From the NCBI GenBank assembly GCA_028583415.1, contig CM053276.1:117767002-117831001 (forward strand): DNA of 64,000 nucleotides. Direction: 5' to 3'. The notes under the pieces were generated by a model. The model saw nothing but the letters and a program-made list of their open reading frames with translations. It was not told the DNA's origin and did no database searches. Origin of the DNA: Protea cynaroides. Lineage: Eukaryota; Streptophyta; Magnoliopsida; Proteales; Proteaceae. Every line of letters starts with the position of its first letter. Within the stretch, counting starts at the first letter, position 1. This document shows positions 55,449-64,000 of this stretch, piece by piece. The position numbers and the translations under genes were made by a program.

Positions 55449-56399
55449 TAACTCAATGAGGATTACAGCTGGCCTCCCTTTGCCAGCTATATTTTTTTGT
55501 CGGTTTTTTTGTTAGGTCTTTTTCTAGCACGTCACCCATATATAAAATGTTAAATCCAGTTCACGTTACACGTCACTAACGGTAACGTCCTAATCAGCAT
55601 CGCTTTCCTCTGAGTTACCGATAAACTCCTTGGACGGAATGACCAAAGTGTGAGAAAACCGAGGGTAATCTAGTCTTGCAATTTGCAAGAAGAAACGCGT
55701 ACAGGTTTTGCATAATCAAAATTACTAAAATACCCCCACCCCTTTGGTAAGGGAGACGTGGTGACGTGGCCAGGAGTTTGCGATATATCACGGGGGACGC
55801 GGTGCATCACAAAAGGAAACCTCTGGGCGCCGACGATCGAGCCGTGCAGGACGTGAAACGTGGGCCCCACTCACATGCTCATTTGAGCCGCGGGACCCAC
55901 TTCCGCTCCGATGTAGAGACATACATAACATCATCGTCATCGTCGACTTGATGTCTCGATCCCATGCATGTCGTCACTCTCCATCCATACATGCCCCCTT
56001 CCGCGTACAGGGAGAAAAAGATTGTCCGAATTTGTTGTTTTTTTTTTTTTTTTGGGTAAGTTGAGTTCAAATTACTAAATTACCCCTTTAATAGAAAATC
56101 CCAGAAGAATTTCCGCCGATTGATTGGATGGTGAGTAAATATAAAAATAAATAAGGGTAGTTAGGTAAAATCCAGGACAAATAGTGCCGGTGCACTTACT
56201 CAAAAAAGTCGTGCGAGCCTGATAAAATCTCCTCAAAATATCGCAAAAAAAGTAGTTGCAATCCGTCGGCGGCGGAGAATAGCCGGTCATTAGTGCCGCC
56301 GAACAAAAACGAGTTAGGGTTTAGTTTATTTGAGTTTGGAATTGTTGAAAACATTAACGCGTGGGGTTGGGTGGGGTGGGAATGGTATTCGAAACCTTA

Positions 56400-56402
<3 letters not shown>

Positions 56403-56434
<32 letters not shown>
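56403..56434. repeat. (GA)n run in the LRX 5' leader region
   Basis: An uninterrupted GA run about 300 bases before the ATG, followed by (AAG)n and a long pyrimidine-rich then purine-rich leader. GA runs are common in plant promoters and leaders. Confidence 0.9.
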
Positions 56435-56438
<4 letters not shown>

Positions 56439-56734
56439 TAGACAATAAGAGGCGACGAGAAGAAGAAGAAGAATCTGGTGAGCATTGAGCTGTGATTTAG
56501 CTGTCCTTGATGCTTATCTCACACATTCCAAAATCTCTCCTTTTCCTCCTCTCTTGAAAAAACCCTCGCTTCTCTTTCTACTACTCTGACTTTCTTCTCT
56601 TCTCTCCTCTTCTCTCTTAGTTAGGCATTTGCAATCCAAGGTTGGTTCTGAGAAAAAAGAAAAAAAAAAAGGGGAAGGAGAGGAGCTAAGAAAAGAGAAG
56701 AAAGAGGGAGAAAGCATCAAATGTTCAGTGTGAG

Positions 56735-58870
56735 ATGAAGAAGAAGATCTACCTCTACTTGAATCTGCATCTGGATTTCCTATTATTCTTCTTTTTCTTC
56801 TTGTTTGCTTCTTCTTCTTTGGCTAAAGAAGATGAAACCGTCTTTATTTCTGGCAATGGCGGACTTACGGACGTCGAAGCCATGTACATCAGGCAAAGGC
56901 AACTGTTATACTACAGAGATGAGTTCGGTGACAGAGGGGAGAATGTCACGGTCGATCCTTCGCTTGTCTTCGAGAACCGCAGGCTTAGGGACGCCTACAT
57001 TGCGTTGCAAGCTTGGAAGGAAGCTATCCTCTCCGATCCTCTCAATCTGACTGCTAACTGGGTCGGATCTGATGTCTGCAACTACACTAACGTCTACTGT
57101 ACACAAGCTCTTGATAATCCTAAGATCCGAACGGTTGGCGGCATTGATCTCAACCATGGCGACATTGCAGGTTACCTTCCGGAAGAGCTAGGTTTGCTCA
57201 CTGATCTTGCGTTGTTCCATATCAACTCTAATCGCTTTTGCGGCACTGTGCCTCACAAGTTTGTTAAACTCAAGCTTCTGTACGAGCTGGATCTCAGTAA
57301 CAATCGGTTCGCTGGCAAGTTCCCTCAGGTGGTTCTTAAACTGCCCGTGCTCAAGTATCTCGATCTGAGATTCAATGAGTTTGAAGGCACAGTCCCCAGA
57401 GAGCTCTTCGACAAAGATCTAGACGCCATTTTTATTAATGACAATCGGTTCCATTTCAATCTCCCGGACAATTTTGGTAACTCTCCCGTTTCTGTGATTG
57501 TTCTAGCAAACAATAAGTTCGAGGGATGTGTGCCTTCTAGCTTGGGCAATATGACCAACTTGAATGAGATTCTCTTGATGAATAACGGCTTCCGATCGTG
57601 TTTGCCTTCGGAGATCGGTTTGTTGACGAATTTGACTGTGTTTGATGTAAGCTTCAATAAACTTTTGGGACCGTTGCCTGATAGCTTTGGGAACCTGGTG
57701 AGCTTGGAACAGCTCGATGTGGCATACAACATGCTCTCGGGGACGATTCCTGCGAGTATCTGTTCGCTTCCGCATCTGCTGAACTTCACCTACTCTAACA
57801 ACTTCTTCACGGGCGAGTCTCCATCGTGCCTGAGACTTGCTGATTTCGACGATCGGCAGAATTGCCTTCCAGCGAGACCAGACCAGAGGTCAGCCGCGCA
57901 ATGTAAGTTATTCTCTTCTCGGACTCGTCATGTGCATTGCAGTGCTTTCAGATGTACTCCATTTGTTCCTTCTCTGCCACCTCCACCTCCACCTTCGCCG
58001 CCGGTTGTTTTGTCACCTCCACCGCCGCCAGTTTTCTCACCACCACCACCACCACCAATCTTTTCTCCTCCACCACCATCACCACCTCCGCCATCCCCTC
58101 CACCACCACCTCCGCCATCCCCACCACCACCATCCCCTCCTCCACCACCTCCTCCATCCCCACCACCTCCATCCCCTCCACCACCTTCTCCTTCACCACC
58201 TCCTCCATCCCCTCCACCACCTTCTCCTTCACCACCTCCTCCATCCCCTCCACCACCTTCTCCTTCACCACCTCCTCCATCTCTACCTTACTGTGTTCGA
58301 TCATCACCGCCACCACCACCACCACCTCCAGTTTACTGCGTTCGACCTCCACCACCGCCCTGTGTTCGGTATCCGCCTCCCCCACCTCCTAATTCACCAC
58401 CTCCTCCGCCACACTCACCGCCTCCTCCCCCTTCACCGCCACCTCCGCCACATTCGCCGCCACCACCACATTCACCCCCGCCTCCTCCCCCTTCACCGCC
58501 TCCTCCCCCGTCTCCACCTCCACCTCATTCGCCACCACCTCCTCCCCCTTCACCACCACCTCCTCCCCCTTCACCACCTCCACCTCATTCACCACCACCT
58601 CCTCCCCCTTCACCACCTCCACCACCTTCACCTCCGCCACCACCACATTCGCCACCACCTCCTCCACCTTCACCACCACCTCCCTCTCCACCACATTCAC
58701 CACCACCTCCCCCGAAGTCACCCCCGCCACCACCACCCAATTCACCTCCACCACCACCTCCATGCATAGAACCTCCATCCCCACCACCTCCTCCATGCAT
58801 TGAACCGCCTCCAACACCACCATGTGAAGAATATCTGCCACCCCCGTCTCCATCACCACCTCCCTATTGA
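56735..58870 (+). CDS. Leucine-rich repeat extensin-like protein (LRX3/4/5 type), single exon, 711 aa
   Basis: A cell-wall protein; family members bind RALF peptides through the LRR part and anchor in the wall through the extensin part. Residues 1-30 form a signal peptide (MKKKIYLYLN, then a Leu/Phe core, cut near SSLA|KEDE). An N-terminal cap with WVGSDVCNYTNVYC covers about 90-130. About ten LRRs run to about 360 ('LDLSNNRFAGKFPQVVLKLP', 'LANNKFEGCVPSSLGNMTNL'). The Cys hinge spans about 364-410 ('DDRQNCLPARPDQRSAAQC'). The extensin domain (about 411-711) is nearly all SPPPP and HSPPPPP, with YCVR, PCVR, PCIE and PCEE motifs. YCVR and CIE motifs near the end fit the vegetative LRX3/4/5 subgroup. 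The ATG at 56735 is the only start giving the signal peptide. The gene has no introns, which is usual for the family. Three perfect 36-base repeats lie at 58173-58280. Confidence 0.95.
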   Translation: MKKKIYLYLNLHLDFLLFFFFFLFASSSLAKEDETVFISGNGGLTDVEAMYIRQRQLLYYRDEFGDRGENVTVDPSLVFENRRLRDAYIALQAWKEAILSDPLNLTANWVGSDVCNYTNVYCTQALDNPKIRTVGGIDLNHGDIAGYLPEELGLLTDLALFHINSNRFCGTVPHKFVKLKLLYELDLSNNRFAGKFPQVVLKLPVLKYLDLRFNEFEGTVPRELFDKDLDAIFINDNRFHFNLPDNFGNSPVSVIVLANNKFEGCVPSSLGNMTNLNEILLMNNGFRSCLPSEIGLLTNLTVFDVSFNKLLGPLPDSFGNLVSLEQLDVAYNMLSGTIPASICSLPHLLNFTYSNNFFTGESPSCLRLADFDDRQNCLPARPDQRSAAQCKLFSSRTRHVHCSAFRCTPFVPSLPPPPPPSPPVVLSPPPPPVFSPPPPPPIFSPPPPSPPPPSPPPPPPPSPPPPSPPPPPPPSPPPPSPPPPSPSPPPPSPPPPSPSPPPPSPPPPSPSPPPPSLPYCVRSSPPPPPPPPVYCVRPPPPPCVRYPPPPPPNSPPPPPHSPPPPPSPPPPPHSPPPPHSPPPPPPSPPPPPSPPPPHSPPPPPPSPPPPPPSPPPPHSPPPPPPSPPPPPSPPPPPHSPPPPPPSPPPPSPPHSPPPPPKSPPPPPPNSPPPPPPCIEPPSPPPPPCIEPPPTPPCEEYLPPPSPSPPPY
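58173..58280 (+). repeat. Three perfect 36-bp coding repeats in the LRX extensin domain
   Basis: Units start at 58173, 58209 and 58245, each encoding a 12-residue Pro/Ser block. Identity at DNA level, with no silent changes, suggests recent slippage or unequal exchange. Confidence 0.9.
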
Positions 58871-59600
58871 TTCTTTTGAGAATTATCTTCTTACATTCCC
58901 TCCTTGAAAGAAAGAAAAGAAAAACAATGTTTCAGTCATCTTGGCTGTTTTTAGTTTCTTCTTCCACTTCTTTTACTTCTTCTCTGTCCACAATTGCTAT
59001 TGCTGTTTGGGCGAGCCTCGTCGCCGGAGGGAGAATGCAGAACAGAGTTCCTGTAATCATCGATGGGTTCCAGCAATATGTCGTGCTCTATATTGGAGGA
59101 ATTACGTTTGTCGAGGAAAAAAGATAGAGATGGAGAAGTGAAGAGGAAATAGACAAGGGGGACATAAGGAGAAAGTTTCTCCATATTTGTTTGAATTGTT
59201 ATGGATATTTGAGTTGTGAATAAATTGGTAGAGAGAAAATTAGTTCAGCGAAATCTATGTATAGGGTTGAGATTCATGAAAAATGATAGGCAGGGTTTGA
59301 AAAGCGGTCGCACTTCTCCTCCTGCTGCTGCCGCTTTGTGGGTTTTTTTTACATCAATGTCTATTTTATTTTGTTGTTCTTTTGTCATACTTCATTTCTT
59401 TTAATTTACCATTTTATAGTATGATGAACATTATCAGTTACTGATATTCATTTTCAAACTATTTTATCTTCAATTTCTTCTTCGGTCTTTGTTGGGTTCT
59501 CCTCTGGGTTCTTCAGAGGGGAGAGAGTGATAGACATATCTATCAATTGTGAATTCTTGTTGGTTGTGTTAATCTATTGATCGATTCCCTTAAAATTTCA
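58871..59600 (+). terminator. LRX 3' UTR with poly(A) signal AATAAA at 59219
   Basis: The stop TGA is at 58868-58870. AATAAA at 59219-59224 in 'gttgtgaataaattgg' would give a 3' UTR of about 370 bases. The frames seen here are not supported as genes. Confidence 0.55.
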
Positions 59601-59874
59601 TGCGGAAAAATCGTAACACTTACTTTTCTGTAATGGCGGGCTTGGGGAGAGGAGAGGAGCAGAACATGAACCCCAGCTTCTGATGAAAGGAGACATGAAA
59701 GATCCTGTGTTAAGAAGGGTGGACTGTAGAGGGTCCCTAGTCCCTACGGTACCATTTCCCATGTCACCACAAAGCTCGAGGGTTCTATTGGACCAGTTCA
59801 TACAATATTGAACAGAGCCTGCGGATTAATGTCTTCCATGGTCGGGCAATACTCAGGCTCGAGCAGATTTTGGC
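59601..59874. other. Intergenic, nothing recognised
   Basis: No gene or element can be supported. Confidence 0.4.
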
Positions 59875-60059
59875 GATTCAAATCCTCTCATCCCAGTGAT
59901 TCGGAAGGAGGGATGCCCCTGTTGGAAGCCGACACATGGGGGTTAGAATTCATCCTAGCCCTTCATCTGAATCGACTTGGATTTATTAAAATCCCACGAG
60001 TCGGCCATCTAACGGGCGTCCCCTCCTCCCGAACCACTGGGAGGAGAGGATGTGAATCC
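59875..60059. mobile_element. Foldback MITE, family F1, copy d
   Basis: 'gattcaaatcctctcatccc' on the left is mirrored by 'actgggaggagaggatgtga' on the right. Inner arms 'ggagggatgcccctgttgga' and 'gtcggccatctaacgggcgt' pair partly. The length is 185 bases. It lacks the CACGTG of copies a and b. Confidence 0.7.
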
Positions 60060-60595
60060 AGATTTTAGTGGGATCTGGATCTTGATCTTTGTCCTCCCTC
60101 ACTAGATGAATGTCACGTGTAAACATTACAGTTCCTGGAGATGTGATTTAGTAGTTCCCAACAAATCTGCTATCATGATTCCTGATTTCCCTCTCCCTCA
60201 TAGCTATAGAATGAAACCAGGAAAGTTATATCTTTGTTTTGTGGGTTCCTGTTTGCTTCTCTTTAGTTAGTTAAAGGAGATGGTCAACCCTTAAAAACCT
60301 TTCTGGAATGTGTTTTTCTTTCGTCTCCTTTAATTTTGATCTTCTTAATTCTGATCAGCCACATCGATTGAGGAGCCCACGTTCCCATCCACACAAATTA
60401 TGGTAACAATGATGGTATTCAACTATTCATCTACCCCTCAGTAAACATAATAAATACTACCCCTTTATTCCATTTCCATTGAGTGGGGTTGGTAGCTGGA
60501 AGACATAAAAGTGGTGTCTTATCCTTTAAAGTGGATCCATCAACTTTTGCTGCTTAACTTGCAGGATCCGCACAAGGGTCATGCAATGGGATAGA

Positions 60596-60600
<5 letters not shown>
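60060..60600. other. Intergenic, nothing recognised
   Basis: No gene or repeat of note. Confidence 0.4.

Positions 60601-60648
<48 letters not shown>
60601..60648. repeat. (TC)24 microsatellite
   Basis: An uninterrupted run of 24 TC units, followed by an inverted 'atggatggacgcatccat'. Confidence 0.97.
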
Positions 60649-60650
<2 letters not shown>

Positions 60651-61326
60651 CATGGATGGACGCATCCATGGGGTGACTGATCTAATACGAAATTGAAAAT
60701 CCCATGAAGAGGAAGGAGGTGATGTTTAATTGTTAGGGAATGCGACATTGCCGACTTTGAAGAAGCAATTTCTGTGATCCAAATACGAAGGTGTATTGGA
60801 ACTTGGAATCCAGCTAGGCATACTTTCATCCCAATTCCCCAACAGAGATGACCTGAGCAAATCAAGCGGGATTAAGAAATAATGTAATCTAATACTGTGG
60901 ATCTTAAGCACATGAGATTTGTGTGAAGCTGGGAAGATTTAGATCCATCGTATGGTGTGTATGTGGGTGGGTGTCCACAAAACCTTATAGGATCTATCTA
61001 TACACACCATCCAAGAACCCAAATTACCCACTCAGTACGAAGGTTCATTCTAGGATCATGTATTCATTCATAGAGATGTTGTACGATGATGGATACCAAA
61101 ACGTCTCACAATCAGGGCATAATCTAATCAAATAAAAAGTGTCCCTCCCCCTCCCCCTCCCCCTACCTGGAAAAGCCCTAGGAAATTTTAATTAATGGGT
61201 GTTAAGAGGTATTTCATAAAATTCAAATTTTAAATTTCAAACATTTAAAATTTAAATTTGAATGAAATTTCTATATATTTCATTCCAACGGATTTAAATC
61301 TGGAGAAAATTTAGATTTAAGGAATC
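60649..61326. other. Intergenic, with a (CCCCCT)n run
   Basis: A short CCCCCT repeat lies at about 61142-61166. No gene is seen. Confidence 0.45.
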
Positions 61327-61655
61327 ATAATCTTCGGAGAAGATTTAAATTTGGAGTGATTTGTTGTAACTGCAACGGATTTAATTTTGCTAAGATTTGT
61401 TGTAACCTTTGTTTGTTGTGAATCCAACAATTTGATTATAATCTTCGGAGAAGATTTAGATTTGGAATGATTTATTGTAACTTCAACGGATTTGATTTTG
61501 CCAAGATTTGTTGTAATCTTTGTTGTAAATCCAATAGATTTGATTATAATCTTTGAAGAAGATTTAAATTTAGAGTGATTTGTTCTAACTCCAATGGATT
61601 TGATTTTGCCAAAATTTATTATAACCGTTGTTATCTTAACGGATTGGATTATTAT
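61327..61655. repeat. Three-copy minisatellite, 108-111 bp unit
   Basis: Units start 'ataatcttcggagaagattt' at 61327 and 61438 and 'ataatctttgaagaagattt' at 61546. Each runs through 'ggatttgattttgccaagat' and 'ttgttgtaa' words. It is AT-rich and non-coding. Confidence 0.8.
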
Positions 61656-61843
61656 AAATAAAAATATAGTACCAAAAAAAAACCTATTTGAATTTTACAA
61701 TGGGACCGAATTATTGTTTCTGTTTTAGAAGCATGGGCCACCGTTTTGTTGAATCGGATCAAAGTGGGTGGAAAAAAAAAAAAAAACTATGCCCAATTTG
61801 AATTTTTTTTTTTTTTTTTTTTTTTGTCCTTAAAAATTTTTAT

Positions 61844-62364
61844 GGGTATCTCTCCTCTAGTTTGCCTTTAATCCAAGTACCCCTAAACTTTTAAAATAAT
61901 TACAAAGACACCTCAAACAATTACAAATACACCCCCTAAAATCTAAATAAATAATAGAAACACCTATGCTGTTAGTGATTTTTTGTTAACTGACTTCAAC
62001 TCCATATACAAAGCATTGTATGAGTTGCCTCTCCATCTCGTATGCATTGGACGTATGCATAATATCATTGTCATTCTTAAGATCAATCTCTTGCTTCCCA
62101 TCTGGTAACAATATTTTCATTGAGAACTTAATAGACTTGCCCTCAAATAACACTATTGTGTAAGCATCATACACAACATCAATGCATACAAGAAGGAGAA
62201 GCAACCCAACAGTGTTCTGTGTATGGAGTTAAAGTCAGTTAATGGAAAATCGCTAATAACGTGGGTGTTTCTGTTATTTATTTAGATTTTAGGGGTGTCT
62301 TTGTAATTGTTTGAAAAGTTTGAGGGTACCTAGATTAAGGGTAAATTAGAGAGAAGGTACCCGT
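61844..62364. mobile_element. Mutator-like element with 9-bp target duplication (521 bp)
   Basis: AATTTTTAT flanks the element at 61835-61843 and 62365-62373. The element starts GGGTATCTCTCC and ends in 'gagaaggtacccgt'. Its terminal inverted repeats are about 170 bases each. The centre, read on the minus strand (62204-61986), keeps an open frame with KFSMKILLPDGKQEIDLKND, which resembles the N-terminal PB1-like part of plant MULE transposases. I take it as an internally deleted Mutator element. The TIR and target duplication are direct observations; the coding match is from recollection of the family. Confidence 0.85.
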
Positions 62365-62373
62365 AATTTTTAT

Positions 62374-63384
62374 TTTTTTGGGAGGGGGGAGGGGGGGTGT
62401 TGGAGGAGAGAGATTTCCAACTAAAAGTTGGAACTAATAAATGGAAAGACTATTTTTAATACTCCCTTTCACAAGTAGCCCCACTATTACGTAGTGTATA
62501 TGTGGTAAATGCATGACATTTTTAGGTGACCATGGTCCCTCTTTTTAGGTGATCGTAGTCCCTCTTTGGGCTTTGATACCAAGTTCAAATTTCAAACTCA
62601 AAAGTTTCTTCTAAGAAGTAAAGAGACGCCATTTATAAAGATCCAAGGTTCCAATCTCTTAACAATTTGAAATTATTCCCAATATTTAAGACCATCATCA
62701 TTTTTTTTTTCAACTTTTTCCATCAAATGTTTGTGTTGTTGTTGTTTTTTTTTTGTATTTTTTGGGTGACAAAATGTTTGTGCTTACCATGTTCAAGATT
62801 GCTAGGTGATAGAGAAAGGCATGCAGCATATATATGATAAAGAAAAACAATAATCAACGTGAAAACAAGGAAATTCTTGTACAAAAAAGTCATACATGTT
62901 TTGTGGTTATTTTAGTCACATGGAAAGCTGATTTGGTCATTCTTTGCCACTGAATAAATTGAATATTCGTAATATAAATTAATTAAATATGTCAAATTTA
63001 GAGGTCTATTTTAACTTTGTGGACCATCATGCATTCCAATTCTCTTGTATTTTTATTGGCCTAACAAATTTAAAAGAAATAAATTGTTGACCTTTCAATT
63101 CAACTAATATTTGAAACTTTATGCACGTAGTAATGTTTAATTAAACTCAAACTTGATACATAAGTAGAACGTGATGTGAAAATAGCAATGCCTCCCAGAA
63201 AGTTTGACCACCGACTGAACACTACCACGTGGAAAATAAATCTAATAGATAAGAATTGTTTTATTAATGCTACAGTTTTACATGCAAGAGAGAAAAATGA
63301 AATTTTAAATATATAGTAACAAGGATTTTTCTTCTTGACACCGGCAATTGATGTCCATCAGATTGTGCAAAAGCCCCTGTATAC
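62374..63384. other. Intergenic AT-rich DNA
   Basis: No gene is supported. T and G runs occur near 62340-62400 and 62701. Confidence 0.4.
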
Positions 63385-63494
63385 CTGAAATTCATCTGAG
63401 GAAGACTTGAGATGGTAGATACATAAGACATCATTTGGACCTCACTTAAGCTGACATGTCCGAGGTCTTGGTCAGTCTTTAAAACCCAATTCAC
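63385..63494 (-). CDS. Possible exon of an unidentified minus-strand gene
   Basis: Read on the minus strand from an ATG at 63494, the frame gives MNWVLKTDQDLGHVSLSEVQ and continues to SSLPQMNF. A good splice donor (CAG|GTATAC) falls at 63385. The wording looks more protein-like than neighbouring frames, but I recognise no family and cannot find the next exon. The same frame reads on without splicing to a stop at 63270. Confidence 0.2.
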
Positions 63495-64000
63495 CAGAAG
63501 GTATATCAGAAGGAAAATTTAAAACTCAAACCTACCAGAGCTATCCATTAATGAGAAACGACCCACAAAACAATCAAGAAAAGGCCCACAAAATGAAAAG
63601 CTGTGATCAATAAGTTTTGGGGAGAGAGAGATCTATACTCTAACGGTGAGATATATTGGAATCTTATATGTTAACGAGAAAATAAAAATAAAAGAAGGAC
63701 GAATAATCGATTACTTGAAGGAGAGAAAAAAAAAATCAGCCCAGATTTAAGAATAATGCCTCAAGAGTGTATTATTCTTACAAATTTGTAAAAAGGATCT
63801 CAAAAGGGCCAAAGGTTATTTTATCAGAAAACAAGTGGTTGAAAACCCATTTTGCCATTGGAGATAAGGCTATCAATTTTATTTCTTGATTTAAGCCACT
63901 TTTTGTACTGCAGGTGATACTACTAAAACATATATTTTTCTCATACATCATCTGATTTGTCCTCTTCTACTTTCTCTCTTTGATATATGACTTGATCTTA
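63495..64000. other. Window end, nothing recognised
   Basis: No gene is supported. A minus-strand ATG GAT AGC TCT followed by GTAGGT (63548 downward) could be a tiny first exon, but the distance to any acceptor that would join it to 63494-63385 is too short for a plant intron. Confidence 0.3.

Noticed and set aside
56476..56620. A 5' UTR intron in LRX (CTG|GTGAGC to CTCTTAG)
   Set aside because: The sites are plausible but short and unsupported. Without transcripts the choice cannot be made, and the coding region is unaffected.
57837..58859. Long overlapping frames inside the LRX gene: a 310-codon His/Leu-rich + frame and Val/Glu- or Gly-rich minus frames
   Set aside because: These are shadows of the (CCN)n proline codons read in other frames. 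They have no start context, domain or independent support.

Overview
The window is plant nuclear DNA, most likely from a woody dicot or dicot-like angiosperm. It is AT-rich, has GT-AG introns up to about 3 kb, and carries three recognisable plant genes, all on the + strand. The space between genes is filled with small non-autonomous transposons. I cannot name the species from the sequence.

Layout. 1-16,560: gene-poor. It starts with an LTR-retrotransposon-like stretch holding an alternating 49/51-bp minisatellite (about 876-1440). After that come a foldback MITE, tRNA-derived SINE-like pieces, a 1.4-kb Mutator-like element with an exact 9-bp target duplication (5535-6970), hAT-like MITEs and long microsatellites. 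16,792-24,802: a 12-exon group-3 sulfate transporter (SULTR3;5-like, 662 aa reconstructed). 24,803-30,770: intergenic, with a hAT-like MITE, a second Mutator MITE (26,650-27,137) and a broken LINE reverse transcriptase. 31,006-49,864: a 24-exon coatomer beta-prime subunit gene (COPB2, about 908 aa if one apparent 1-nt insertion in exon 21 is disregarded). Its introns hold an Au-type SINE, a LINE 3' end and a hAT MITE. 49,865-56,734: intergenic, then the promoter and leader of the next gene. 56,735-58,870: an intronless leucine-rich-repeat extensin (LRX, 711 aa). 58,871-64,000: 3' UTR, another foldback MITE, a minisatellite and a third Mutator-like element (61,844-62,364) carrying a short fragment that may be coding.

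The three genes have unrelated jobs: anion transport, Golgi-to-ER vesicle coat, and cell-wall sensing or assembly. Plant genes are not in operons, so no joint pathway is implied. I did not find a new multi-gene system. The items most worth a second look are the single-base frameshift in an otherwise intact COPB2, the three TIR elements with perfect 9-bp target duplications, and a foldback MITE family whose best copies carry palindromic G-boxes in both arms, one copy of which makes up most of a sulfate-transporter intron.
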